From: Planctomycetia bacterium
Lineage (GTDB): Bacteria; Planctomycetota; Planctomycetia; Pirellulales; Thermoguttaceae
Direction of reading: 5' to 3'
Length of the DNA stretch: 54,735 bases
Assembly (NCBI GenBank): GCA_030537455.1
Contig: JAUNMR010000027.1
Coordinates: 1 to 54,735, forward strand
The notes under the pieces are model-generated. The model saw nothing but the letters and a program-made list of their open reading frames with translations, had not been told where the DNA came from and did not search any database. A program made the position numbers and the translations under genes. Below are positions 46,901 to 54,735 of this stretch, in pieces (the first letter of the stretch is position 1; the number at the start of each line of letters is the position of its first letter).

Positions 46901-47367
46901 ATTCCTATTTGGATTCGGTCGCGGAAGAGACTGTCATTGCCGGTTTTACCGCAAAGGCTTTTGTCGCGAACTGGACGGCGAAGAACGGCGAGGCGCGCCA
47001 TGAAACCTGGTTTACGCCCAATAGCTGGCTGAACGAAGAGGAGGTTCAGCGCGTACTTAGCGCTACGCCGTCGAGCAACGCCGGAGCTAACGCTAGTGAT
47101 TTCATTGAGAAAGCATTGACGCCGATCGCGCTGGCGTGCAAGTCTCAGGAGGAGGCGTCGCAAGAGCTTGCGAGCGCGCCGGAGGTTGCGCAGGAGGTTG
47201 CGTCGTACAATCGCGCGCTCAATGGGTTTGCACAGGCGCGCGCGGAGGCGCTCACACGCGAGCACAATCAGGTTCGCGCAACGATAACGTCGGGACGTAT
47301 GCATTGCGAGGTCACGCCGGAGTCAGAGCCGGACGTACTGGGCGTTTACGTCTATATGCCCAGGTAG
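43942..47367 (+). CDS. SNF2-type helicase (DISARM DrmD-like)
   Basis: The 1141-residue product is a superfamily 2 SNF2-like ATPase. The visible motifs are Walker A DDVGIGKT (138-145), CPPCLAEQW (motif Ia), the DEAH box FDEAHSV (243-246), TATPHTGKD, and motif VI QREGRVDRFGQ (660-670). There is no signal peptide. After the ATPase core comes a long charged and partly coiled-coil region (about 690-860) and a C-terminal domain of unknown fold, with an Ala/Gly/Ser-rich linker near 890-915. The order of motifs and size match DrmD of class 1 DISARM, which drives the defence complex along DNA. It starts 88 bases after the large helicase gene and ends 45 bases before the methyltransferase gene, so the three are very likely cotranscribed. 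Confidence 0.85.
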   Translation: MPESAFKFSPGSLITARGRDWIVLPTPLEFDPLLTQCDPPLELVYARPIDGTEEEATAILLNESSEPVQSSHFAPPTTAQMGNYRSCQRLRNALRFGVRNGAGPFRSFGRLSFDPRPFQLLPLILALKQEYVRLLIADDVGIGKTIETGLIIRELLDRGEIKRFCVVCPPCLAEQWRDELREKFNLDAQLVLSSTVNRLESNCLPGESIFEAYPYTIVSVDFIKSKTRRNEFERTAPEFLVFDEAHSVVSSAASSFSQQRFDLAKALCTEVLANGRKRHVVLVTATPHTGKDQAFRNLLGLLDEKFLDEQAFPTDLGGDANRAKREELARYFVQRRRKDVESFLGESTRFPQSKTINVQWELSSRYKELYDEAIQVAQELVQVTDEHKNDKQHALEQRVRYWSALSLLRCMASSPAAAYSTLLQRSLLAPTAQHEVGEGEESDVTQEEEDVVKLRAEYAQYAKKRFQVDGDDPDFEKTRERIDQVGRAYVYDVESTSDSVQSDNTLGADPGALIEEPSKRRKTFRELAEKFRELADSTLEPDGFANDAKLVELIAHVTTLLKEEYSPVVFCRFIPTAEYVAKRLRTALVGKRGIPKDLAVIEVNGKLPPEERERRILEGCEHEGKILVCTDCLSEGVNLQEDFNAVIHYDLSWNPTLHEQREGRVDRFGQVCDEVRNILFCGRDNDVDSMIFRVILEKHRKIKRSLGVSTPTPPQSSELFESFIASYLAAERKKVEHKRKKKGQELSSGFLKGLEPEDLARSIEQEAERNTLELLERITENWNDAEFEKQSRSQTYYAHAGTSSRAIAQVEEALRETKRALGGREELKGFVWDALDACGAVMTPLGRSGAYRIDLSTIGSDVYLRDYLPDYDEWIVRFPEASGSELEQAPGRAQTAQSAPGNSKKGRASKSGERSAVGSEMITRAHPLVEGLCQFILHEAIKPTMTNALALRTGLVCTDAVQRATVLLLLRLRLHIRQNNGKVSGKDSYLDSVAEETVIAGFTAKAFVANWTAKNGEARHETWFTPNSWLNEEEVQRVLSATPSSNAGANASDFIEKALTPIALACKSQEEASQELASAPEVAQEVASYNRALNGFAQARAEALTREHNQVRATITSGRMHCEVTPESEPDVLGVYVYMPR

Positions 47368-47412
47368 ATCGGGAACGAGTAGCGGCGACGCGTAGGAACA
47401 GAACCAAAGACA

Positions 47413-50400
47413 ATGGCACGTACAAGTAGTAAAAATAGCAGCGGTAAGAGCGGTCAAAAGGATCAGACGCGTCGACGTCGGCGCAGTAGCGCGCGTCTTC
47501 GCGCGTCGACCCTGGGTTTTGCCAACGTTAAGATCGAGGGGGGGTTCCTTCCTCATGAAATGCTCACGCAGATCGCCTCGCGCGTGTCAGACTTACCGGG
47601 ATTGCGCGAGACGGACTACAACGTTACCCCTGGGGAGCGACTGGACGAACGCATCACTGCGGTTTGGGGGCGACTGAAGAAGACCTGGGAGCTCTATAAA
47701 GCCGAGCGCGATCGTGTGAATGAGCGCGGCGAGACCGTCTCGCTCGTGACCTTAACGCGTAAGCAATGGCTCCTGCCGCTCTTTAAGGAGTTGGACTACG
47801 GGAACCTGACGGCACGCCGAGGTCTGCTTGAAATCAATGGCAGTCGCTTGACCCTTTCCCATGATCTGCCCTACCCCGTGGCGTTGAACCTTGTGGCGTA
47901 CAATCAGGATCTGGATAGTCGTTGCGAAAATGCCCGCGGTCCGAAGTTGCCATCGCCCCATTCGCAGATGCAGCAGTTCCTGAACCTGCGCCGAGACCAG
48001 ATGCAGGAGCTGCTCGGGGCAAAGGGCGACTACCTCTGGGGGATTATCACCAATGGGGATAAGTTCCGCATTTTGCGTGAGAACAGCTCTCTATCGCGCG
48101 CCTCGTACCTTGAGTTCGACCTGGCGACGATTATGTCGAACGACCAGTTTGCGGATTTTTACCTCTTCTATCTCATAGCGCACAGTACGCGCCTGGCGCC
48201 ACGTACGGAAGAGGAGAAGTACGACGCGGCGGTAGAAGCCGAAGGTTCGGAATCAGAAGAGGACGGCGACGCTTCCTCGGGCTCGTTGGAGCGTCGTGTC
48301 GATACGCGCTGCTGGCTAGAGGTCTGGCGCGCCACGGGGATCGAGAGCGGCACGCGCGCGTTGGGCGAGTTGCAGTTGGGCGTTAAGACGGCGATTGAGA
48401 TACTCGGCGCCGGGTTCCGCGCGTACAATAACAAGCTCGATGAAAGACTCGCCACGAACGAGATTTCGATCCAAGAGTATTACCGCATGCTCTTGCGCTT
48501 GATCTACCGTATGGTCTTTCTTCTAATCGCGGAAGATCGCGGGCTACTCTTCACGGATAGTTCGTCAGATTCTGATTTAGTACGCAAGGCGCGTCATAGT
48601 CTTTACGCACAGAGCTACTCGATCAGTCGTCTACGCGCGCTAGCTCGTCGAGTTAAGGGCAGCGCGCACGACGACTTATGGCGTCAGTTGCGTCAGACCT
48701 TTGCGTGGCTCGTGGCAGGCTATCCGACGCTTGATCTTCCGGCGCTGGGTTATGTGCTGTACGGCTCGAGCGATCAGAAGCATAAGAACGACCCAATGTC
48801 GGATCCTCATGATCTGAGCCACTATAACCTTCGCAATAACGACCTTTTAGGGGCGTTACGCGCGTTGACGTTTACCACGCGCAACGTGATATTACAGAAG
48901 GTCGACTATCGTAACCTCGGAGTAGAAGAGATCGGCGGGGTGTACGAGTCGTTACTGGAATATTTTCCAAAGTTTGAGGGGTCAAGGTTTGAACTAAGGG
49001 AAGCGAGCGGTAACGCGCGCAAGACGTCGGGGTCGTACTACACTCCCCCGGAACTGGTCGCAAGTCTTTTGGACACAACCCTTGACGAGGTCGTTAAGGA
49101 ACGGCTCAAGGAATGCGACGCTCAACTTGCCAGGGAATGCGAAACCGACCGCGAGAAGATTAGGAAACGCAAAATCGACACGCTCCTTGATCTTAAGATC
49201 TGCGACCCCTCCTGCGGTAGCGGGCATTTTCTCGTAGGCGCGGCGCGTCGACTCGGCATGCGTATCGCGCAAATCCGCACGGACGATCTCGAACCGTCTG
49301 CAAGCGAGCTACGCAATGCCACGCGCGAGGTCATTGCCAGGTGCGTCTATGGCGTCGATATTAACCCACAAGCGGTGGAACTGTGCAAACTGTCGCTGTG
49401 GATTGAATCGAATTGCCCCGGAATGGCGTTTATGTTCTTGGAGCATAAGATTAAGACTGGCAATTCGATTATTGGGATTAACGAGGATATTGTAACCTTA
49501 GTTCGTCGCGGTATTCCCGACGCGGCGTATGAACCGTTGCCAACGGGCGACGACAAAGGCGCTTGCAAGTATCTAAAAGATACCAATAGAACCCATCAAA
49601 CGACAATGAAAGTCGGCTCAGGGGGCTTGCAAATTCCGAAGCTGGGCGAAGACCTTTGTAAAAGAACGGAGGAAATTGAAGAGGACAAGGACGACACAGT
49701 CGCCGACTACGAAAGAAAGAAGAAGGGTTATGACGCGATCACTTTGACGCTATCGCAGCGACTTCTGCCCGTGTCAAACATGTGGTGTGGCGCATTTGTT
49801 CAAGAGAAGAAAGACCCACTGTCCGAATATATGATTATTCACGACATACTCCTGGCAACCCTGGACAATGGCGGCAGAAATTTGAGCGATCATATGCGCG
49901 CCTACCTCGAGCGTTTGAGCGCCGACTATCAATTCTTCCACTGGAACCTAGAATTCCCTACCGTCTTCGAATCCGCGCGTAGGGGCTTTGACGTCGTCGT
50001 CGGCAATCCGCCATGGGAGCGCGTTAAATTACAGGAGAGGGAATGGTTTGCGGATCGTTCCGAAGAGGTTATGCAGGCGCCTAATAAAGCTGAGCGCGAT
50101 AAAATCATTGCGACCTTTAAACATGCGTCAGAGGAACTAGAGTCGGCGCCGGAAGAAAAGAAGTCGCTCCTGGAGAAACACGCTAAACTTTATGAGGAAT
50201 TCCATCATGCGAAGCGCAAGGCAGAAGCAACCAGCCACTTTTTGCGCAACTCTGGTCGTTATCCCCTGTGTGGTCGTGGCGACGTTAATATCTATGCGAT
50301 CTTTGCGGAACTTTACCTTGAACTGGTCGCCCCAACCGGTCGCATTGGCTATATTTTGCCAAGCGGTATTGCAACGGACGCCACTACCGCTACATTCTTC

Positions 50401-52095
50401 CGTTCAATCGTCAGTATCGGCGCGCTTCGTAACTTATATGACTTCGAAAATCGTAAAAAGCTCTTTCCCAAGCCTGATAGTCGTATGAAGTTCGCGCTTC
50501 TGACGTTAGCGGGATCAGAAGTTCCAACTGATTCCGAGGGCATTGAGTGTTCGTTCTTCAATTGGAATGCAAGTGAAAGTACCGAAGAGGGGCATATTCT
50601 CACGCTGACAGAATCCGATTTTGCGTTGTTCAATCCGAACACCAAGACCAGCCCGATCTTTCGTGGTAAAGAAGACAAATTACTCACTAAGGCGATCTAT
50701 CGTCGCGCGCCGATCTTACTAAAGGAGGCGCCGGAAGACGAGCAGCCCGGGGGTAAGAAAGGCAAGAACGAGCCGAAGAACCCGTGGGGAGTCTCGTTTA
50801 AAGCGATGTTTCATATGTCGGGCGACTCTCACCTCTTCCGCAGACGGGATCAACTAGAGGGCTCTTACGAGCTTCGCGGCAATCGTTTCTACCGCCCGGG
50901 CGCTCAGGAGCCGGAGTTCCTGCCGCTTTATGAGGCGAAGATGATTCATCAGTTCAATCATCGCTTCGGGGATTACTCCGACTTGCTCAAAGGGTCAAAG
51001 TCCACCCAGTTGCCCACTGTGCCGACCGAACGGCTTTGCGACCCGAATTATGTCGTTTTGCCGAGGTATTGGGTACGTGTGGAGGAGGTGAGGAGGCGCA
51101 TGCCGGAGGGACTCAGCTTCTTGTTGGGGTATCGCAATATTGGTCGCGGTACTGACATTCGCACCGCCATTAACGGGCTGTCGCCTGTATGCGGGGTCGG
51201 CAATAGTTATACTGTTACTCTCCTAACGCCACAATATATGCTAAACTGTCTATTCGCTGGTTTTTATGCCGATTCATGCTCATTCATTCGTGACTTTGTT
51301 GTGCGCAATAAAATTGGAGGGATTAACTTTAACTTTTACATTTTAAACCAAAACCCCACCCTCCCCCCGGAGACCTACCTAGCACAGTGCGCATTCCCCT
51401 TTACCGAGTCAGCGGAACTAATAGACAACGCCAATACCCAAGCGCTTCAAGCCCAACGCACGCGCAACGACCAGACCGAAGCGGAAGCAATTCGCCGAGC
51501 AGAGTCGACCCAAAAGACGTTCTTTGACCAGCAGCGCCTTGACTTGCCCCAGAAAGAGTCGCAGGCGGAGCCAGTGGCAACGATTCCCGCGGGTAGTTAC
51601 GCGACGTGGATTCTTCCGCGGGTCTTTGAGCTGACCTATACCGCGTGGGATCTACAGGCGTTTGCCGAGAGTCTTGGCGATCACGGGGCGCCCTTTGTTT
51701 GGGACGAAGATCGACGTTTCCTTCTGCGTTGCGAGCTCGACGCGCTCTTCTTCGGGCTGTATCTGGGCTTTGGGCAGTGGCGCCCCGCGACGGAATACCC
51801 GGAGCCGCAGCAGGAGAAGGCGGAACTGACCGCGCTCTTCCCCACCCCGCTGCAGGCGCTTGACCATGTTATGAAATCCTTTCCAATTGTCGAACGCACG
51901 GAGCGTGATAACGCCCATCGCGTCAGCTTGGTCGACGCGGAACTGACGCGCCGTGGCTTTAACGCCGAGAACCGCTACCCCAGTCATGCAGTGATTCGCG
52001 CGATGTATCAGCAGATGAGCCAGTGCGCCGCGTCGCACACGCCCTTTGAAAGCTGGCTCGCGCCCGGCGAGCGTACGCAGATTCCGCGCAAGTAG
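47413..52095 (+). CDS. Eco57I-type adenine-N6 DNA methyltransferase (DrmMI/PglX-like)
   Basis: The 1560-residue product is an N6-adenine DNA methyltransferase of the gamma type. Motif I is DPSCGSGHFLVGAARRL (598 on), followed by YGVDINPQAVELCKLSLW. The catalytic motif IV is NPPW (865-868) in DVVVGNPPWERVKLQ. The first 35 residues are Arg/Ser/Lys-rich. An N-terminal domain (about 40-250, including LWGIITNGDKFRIL) is like that of type IIG enzymes, but I see no intact PD-(D/E)xK nuclease motif. The target-recognition part is about 900-1400. The set of such an enzyme with a SNF2 helicase and a DUF1998 helicase suggests it protects self DNA by methylating a short motif. Bases about 51,340-51,500 are strikingly C-rich and unlike neighbours. 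Confidence 0.87.
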   Translation: MARTSSKNSSGKSGQKDQTRRRRRSSARLRASTLGFANVKIEGGFLPHEMLTQIASRVSDLPGLRETDYNVTPGERLDERITAVWGRLKKTWELYKAERDRVNERGETVSLVTLTRKQWLLPLFKELDYGNLTARRGLLEINGSRLTLSHDLPYPVALNLVAYNQDLDSRCENARGPKLPSPHSQMQQFLNLRRDQMQELLGAKGDYLWGIITNGDKFRILRENSSLSRASYLEFDLATIMSNDQFADFYLFYLIAHSTRLAPRTEEEKYDAAVEAEGSESEEDGDASSGSLERRVDTRCWLEVWRATGIESGTRALGELQLGVKTAIEILGAGFRAYNNKLDERLATNEISIQEYYRMLLRLIYRMVFLLIAEDRGLLFTDSSSDSDLVRKARHSLYAQSYSISRLRALARRVKGSAHDDLWRQLRQTFAWLVAGYPTLDLPALGYVLYGSSDQKHKNDPMSDPHDLSHYNLRNNDLLGALRALTFTTRNVILQKVDYRNLGVEEIGGVYESLLEYFPKFEGSRFELREASGNARKTSGSYYTPPELVASLLDTTLDEVVKERLKECDAQLARECETDREKIRKRKIDTLLDLKICDPSCGSGHFLVGAARRLGMRIAQIRTDDLEPSASELRNATREVIARCVYGVDINPQAVELCKLSLWIESNCPGMAFMFLEHKIKTGNSIIGINEDIVTLVRRGIPDAAYEPLPTGDDKGACKYLKDTNRTHQTTMKVGSGGLQIPKLGEDLCKRTEEIEEDKDDTVADYERKKKGYDAITLTLSQRLLPVSNMWCGAFVQEKKDPLSEYMIIHDILLATLDNGGRNLSDHMRAYLERLSADYQFFHWNLEFPTVFESARRGFDVVVGNPPWERVKLQEREWFADRSEEVMQAPNKAERDKIIATFKHASEELESAPEEKKSLLEKHAKLYEEFHHAKRKAEATSHFLRNSGRYPLCGRGDVNIYAIFAELYLELVAPTGRIGYILPSGIATDATTATFFRSIVSIGALRNLYDFENRKKLFPKPDSRMKFALLTLAGSEVPTDSEGIECSFFNWNASESTEEGHILTLTESDFALFNPNTKTSPIFRGKEDKLLTKAIYRRAPILLKEAPEDEQPGGKKGKNEPKNPWGVSFKAMFHMSGDSHLFRRRDQLEGSYELRGNRFYRPGAQEPEFLPLYEAKMIHQFNHRFGDYSDLLKGSKSTQLPTVPTERLCDPNYVVLPRYWVRVEEVRRRMPEGLSFLLGYRNIGRGTDIRTAINGLSPVCGVGNSYTVTLLTPQYMLNCLFAGFYADSCSFIRDFVVRNKIGGINFNFYILNQNPTLPPETYLAQCAFPFTESAELIDNANTQALQAQRTRNDQTEAEAIRRAESTQKTFFDQQRLDLPQKESQAEPVATIPAGSYATWILPRVFELTYTAWDLQAFAESLGDHGAPFVWDEDRRFLLRCELDALFFGLYLGFGQWRPATEYPEPQQEKAELTALFPTPLQALDHVMKSFPIVERTERDNAHRVSLVDAELTRRGFNAENRYPSHAVIRAMYQQMSQCAASHTPFESWLAPGERTQIPRK

Positions 52096-52177
52096 CGCTG
52101 GCGCACAGTTGCTACTGGTCAACTTTTTTACCTTTACCGATTCATCATAACCCTCATACGTCCAGAAAGGAGCAGTT

Positions 52178-52873
52178 ATGGCACAAGAACCTCAACGTAA
52201 CTTCTGGTCCATCGACGTAAACGATATCCGGCGTATGTTGCGAAAGCACGAAGAGGTCGACTTCAATTACGAACCGATGAATTTTTACTTCATTGAGCAA
52301 CCACGGAAAGAACCGCGCCCTGACGAATGCATAATAACAGAAATCGACACGTCAAAACTAGGACAGACAGTCAATCCGCGTCGCAAGCGCAAACCTTCGG
52401 AGCCGAGACAAATGGCAGAGGAAAAGACCATACAAGAGAAACTACAAAACGCAAAATATCGTATTACTCGCTTGGAGAAGGCGGTGGACTTTCTCGCCAA
52501 TAAGGTCGTTAGCGCCGAGCGTAACGCCGTCTTGCGCCAATTACGGCTGGAGTTCGTCTTTGACGAGGAGGCGGAACAGAAGTTATGTCACTTTTCCAAA
52601 ATGACCGACGCGCAGTTTAAGAAGCATTGTATGGAACTGCGCGCGAGCTGTGCGCATGAGCAAACGCAACGCACGCTCTGGCCCGAGGCGGATATTACGC
52701 AGTCCTTCCCCTTTATGACGCCGACTTCCAGGGGCATGGACGAGCAGAAACTCGTCGAAGATTTCCGTAGAATCCCGCCCAATTTGCAACTCTACGCGCT
52801 TGAACTCATCAATACCATGGCCAACGCCGCTAAGCTCAATCGTTCTGACGAGAATGACGAGAACGAGCGCTAA
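52178..52873 (+). CDS. Unrecognised protein, fourth gene of the cassette
   Basis: I do not recognise this 231-residue protein. It has no signal peptide or membrane segment. The N-terminal third is acidic and aromatic, followed by a basic patch (RRKRKPSEPRQ). Residues about 82-118 form a likely coiled coil (KTIQEKLQNAKYRITRLEKAVDFL). The C-terminal half is helical with three cysteines and ends in an acidic Asn/Glu tail. The ATG has a good AGAAAGGAG six bases upstream and starts 82 bases after the methyltransferase stop on the same strand, so it is probably in the operon. Candidate roles are adaptor, specificity or regulatory subunit of the system; this is inference from position alone. Confidence 0.7.
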   Translation: MAQEPQRNFWSIDVNDIRRMLRKHEEVDFNYEPMNFYFIEQPRKEPRPDECIITEIDTSKLGQTVNPRRKRKPSEPRQMAEEKTIQEKLQNAKYRITRLEKAVDFLANKVVSAERNAVLRQLRLEFVFDEEAEQKLCHFSKMTDAQFKKHCMELRASCAHEQTQRTLWPEADITQSFPFMTPTSRGMDEQKLVEDFRRIPPNLQLYALELINTMANAAKLNRSDENDENER

Positions 52874-52932
52874 CGCGGCGTCGCCGAATCGTGGCGGCTC
52901 TTTACACTAAACCATAACGGTTGTAACTTCTA

Positions 52933-54507
52933 ATGTGTTCTATGTCTATTCTAAAGAATAGCTTTATTTGTATCGCGCTTCTTCTAGCGCAAGCGCTGGT
53001 CGCGTCGGCGTTTGGTCAGGCGCTCGAGGGTCGCGAGGCAATGGAGGCGATTGTCGCGACGATTCAGGCTCAGGTCGACGAGGAGGCGGACGTCGCGGAG
53101 CTGACAACGTCGCGCTGTGTCTTCGGCTTTCCCGGTACGCCCCTAGCGCCCGAACCGGTCGCGGTCGATACCCGGGTCAATCATTCCCGAACCTGGAGCG
53201 CTAACCCCGAGACGGACCTCGCGCCAACGCTCATTGCCGCGCCGAAAAGCTTTCCCGCTACGATAACGCTCAAGCCTCTGGACGGTGAGGAGGTCGCCAG
53301 CGCCGTTGTACGTCCCCTCGCCGCCGACGCCCCCACGGAAGTTCAAGACGGCGTGGTCACGGTCACATTTCCCTCGCCGGGGAATTATGTCGTGGAGTTC
53401 AATGGCGACCCGACGCGCGCGGCGATGCTCTTTCTGGTTAGTCCGAACCAGATCAGTGACGTCGTAGAGCTCGCGACCTTACGCGCCACGACAGAGTCCG
53501 CCAAGTTCGACGCCCTGGAGCCGCTGCCTGAGTACTATTCCAACGTGCGGTATTACCCGCCCGGGGTGCATAACGAACGTGTGATTGAACTGCATTCGAA
53601 CGAGTTTCTCTACCTTGCTCCCGGCGCAATAGTGAACGGTTCGGTCGTTGCGCGCAACGCGTCTGATATTCGAATCTTCGGTCGCGGGGTAATTTGCGGC
53701 GCGAACTACGACCGCTACGCCGATACGCTCGTGGGGATCAATTTGGAGAACTGCCGAGATTGTCAGATTAATGGCGTAACAATACTGGACGCGTCGGCGT
53801 GGTCGTTGCAGTTGTATCGCTGTCACAACGTCAGGGTCAATAACATTCAGATCGTCGGGGCGCGGTCGAATAGCGACGGAATCTCGATTCAAAGTAGCGC
53901 TCAAATAAACGTGCACGACTGCTTTGTGCGCTCATGGGACGACTCGCTCGTTGTGAAAGGCTACGGTGATCCCGCGGAGGATATCCTTTTCTATAATATG
54001 ACCCTGTGGACCGACTTGGCGCAGAGCATGGAGATCGGCTATGAGACGCGCGCGCCACACATTACAAAGATAAACTTCCGCGACGTTACCGTTGTGCATA
54101 ATTTCCACAAGCCGGTCATTTCGATCCACAATAGCGACGACGCGCTCGTGCGCGACGTGTCTTTCCAAAATATCGTGGTAGAAGACGCACAAATGGGCAG
54201 CGGCGACGGCGTTGCGGCTCTTATGGAATTCACCGTAGCGCCGAGCCAATGGTCGAAACGCCCCCTCGCCGGGCGTATCAGCAACGTTCTGGTCGAAAAT
54301 CTAACGGTTCTGTCCGGTCGTTGCGATCTGTCCGTGCGCTTCTTCTCCCAGAGCCCCGCGTTGAATATCGAAAACGTGAGCATAAGTGGCCTTACGATTA
54401 ATGGCGAAAAGCTCGACTCCTGGAGCAGGGTCAAAGTCGACGCCAATGAGTTCTGCGGTCCGAATATTACGCTAGAAGGGCGTAGTCTCGTGCCCAAGAC
54501 GAAGTAG
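52933..54507 (+). CDS. Secreted beta-helix protein, GH28-like
   Basis: The 524-residue product has a signal peptide (cleavage near AFG-Q, about residue 29; a start at M4, base 52942, is equally possible as neither has a ribosome-binding site). After a beta-sandwich-like segment (about 50-200) comes a right-handed beta-helix. It carries GVHNERVIELHSNEFLYLAPGA, repeated N-x-I turns, NSDGISIQSS and SWDDSLVVKGYG, which correspond to the NTD and DD acid motifs of GH28 polygalacturonases. The GHG histidine motif is replaced by SMEIGYETRA, so the mechanism may differ or the substrate is not polygalacturonan. It probably acts outside the cell on plant or host polysaccharide. It lies 59 bases after the cassette and may be transcribed with it by read-through. 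Confidence 0.75.
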   Translation: MCSMSILKNSFICIALLLAQALVASAFGQALEGREAMEAIVATIQAQVDEEADVAELTTSRCVFGFPGTPLAPEPVAVDTRVNHSRTWSANPETDLAPTLIAAPKSFPATITLKPLDGEEVASAVVRPLAADAPTEVQDGVVTVTFPSPGNYVVEFNGDPTRAAMLFLVSPNQISDVVELATLRATTESAKFDALEPLPEYYSNVRYYPPGVHNERVIELHSNEFLYLAPGAIVNGSVVARNASDIRIFGRGVICGANYDRYADTLVGINLENCRDCQINGVTILDASAWSLQLYRCHNVRVNNIQIVGARSNSDGISIQSSAQINVHDCFVRSWDDSLVVKGYGDPAEDILFYNMTLWTDLAQSMEIGYETRAPHITKINFRDVTVVHNFHKPVISIHNSDDALVRDVSFQNIVVEDAQMGSGDGVAALMEFTVAPSQWSKRPLAGRISNVLVENLTVLSGRCDLSVRFFSQSPALNIENVSISGLTINGEKLDSWSRVKVDANEFCGPNITLEGRSLVPKTK

Positions 54508-54735
54508 CGGCTTTACTCCTCTTTGCGAGGGCGTCGACTGGAATAATCGCAGCGGTAGGGAAAGTCATGAGGTAGCTTTTAATCTCTCTATCCTGTCAGG
54601 TTTCTAATTTAAATAAAATATACAAGGGCGCTTGTCTAATATAATCCCGGTAATACAATATTTAATAGTACAGTGAACATAAACGCCTGATTGCCATGGA
54701 CGTCTTATCAGGTCAACTGGGTTAGCGCCGCCGCG
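54508..54735. other. Intergenic end of window, nothing recognised
   Basis: AT-rich 228 bases after the GH28-like gene. No hairpin with a T run and no gene start is clear before the window ends. Confidence 0.4.

Noticed and set aside
38355..52873. Complete canonical DISARM or BREX system
   Set aside because: No separate DrmA, DrmB or DrmC, and no PglZ or BrxL/BrxC-type gene is present. I only call it DISARM/Druantia-like.
1..54735. CRISPR array
   Set aside because: No regularly spaced direct repeats were seen anywhere in the window.

Overview
The window looks like chromosomal DNA of a Planctomycetota bacterium, possibly a gut or host-associated lineage. This is an inference from gene content: an LL-diaminopimelate aminotransferase of the kind common in planctomycetes and chlamydiae, a secreted DUF1080 lipoprotein, a DUF4091/GH123-like protein, several secreted beta-helix proteins, a planctomycete-style tyrosine integrase remnant, a tandem-fused UvrA, and several starts without a Shine-Dalgarno sequence. 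Base composition is moderate and codon use is similar across most of the window.

Layout. 1-2.3 kb: the decayed edge of an integrated element (two phage-like genes and the C-terminal part of an integrase), lying on the 3' side of two identical tRNA-Pro(GGG) genes. 2.4-7.1 kb: an rRNA-methyltransferase-like gene and a large secreted glycosidase-like protein, both on +. 7.2-20.6 kb: a block on - with half a UvrA, a 1.5-fold UvrA fusion, dapL, mnmA, a DUF374 acyltransferase and a single-pass membrane protein. 21.3-22.5 kb: rnpB and a very cysteine-rich secreted protein, both on -. 22.5-24.1 kb: a 1.6 kb AT-rich gap in which strand composition flips from C-rich to G-rich on the + strand near 23.26 kb. 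Gene orientation flips in the same place, as expected of a chromosomal replication origin. 24.1-38.3 kb: mostly + genes: a CtpA-type protease, an LptF/G permease, a beta-helix protein and a dihydrouridine synthase (these two on -), a SPOR-like secreted protein, a YgiQ radical SAM protein, rubredoxin, a nucleoside hydrolase-like protein and a DUF1080 lipoprotein. 38.3-52.9 kb: a four-gene + cassette. 52.9-54.5 kb: a GH28-like secreted beta-helix protein.

The 14.5 kb cassette is the best candidate for an unusual system. It encodes a 1832-residue DEAD/DEAH helicase with zinc ribbons, a DUF1998/MZB-type four-cysteine domain and a degenerate nuclease-like tail; a 1141-residue SNF2-type helicase resembling DISARM DrmD; a 1560-residue Eco57I-type adenine methyltransferase resembling DrmMI/PglX; and a 231-residue protein I do not recognise. 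Gaps are 45 to 88 bases. It resembles class 1 DISARM in which the DrmA and DrmB roles are carried by one polypeptide and DrmC (PLD) is absent. The helicase also recalls Druantia DruE. By analogy it should mark host DNA by methylation and use two ATP-driven translocases against unmarked invading DNA.

A second notable locus is the UvrA pair. One protein carries a complete UvrA plus the N-terminal half of a second UvrA. The next gene downstream carries the missing C-terminal half behind a low-complexity tail, with a duplicated module of unknown function at its own C terminus.
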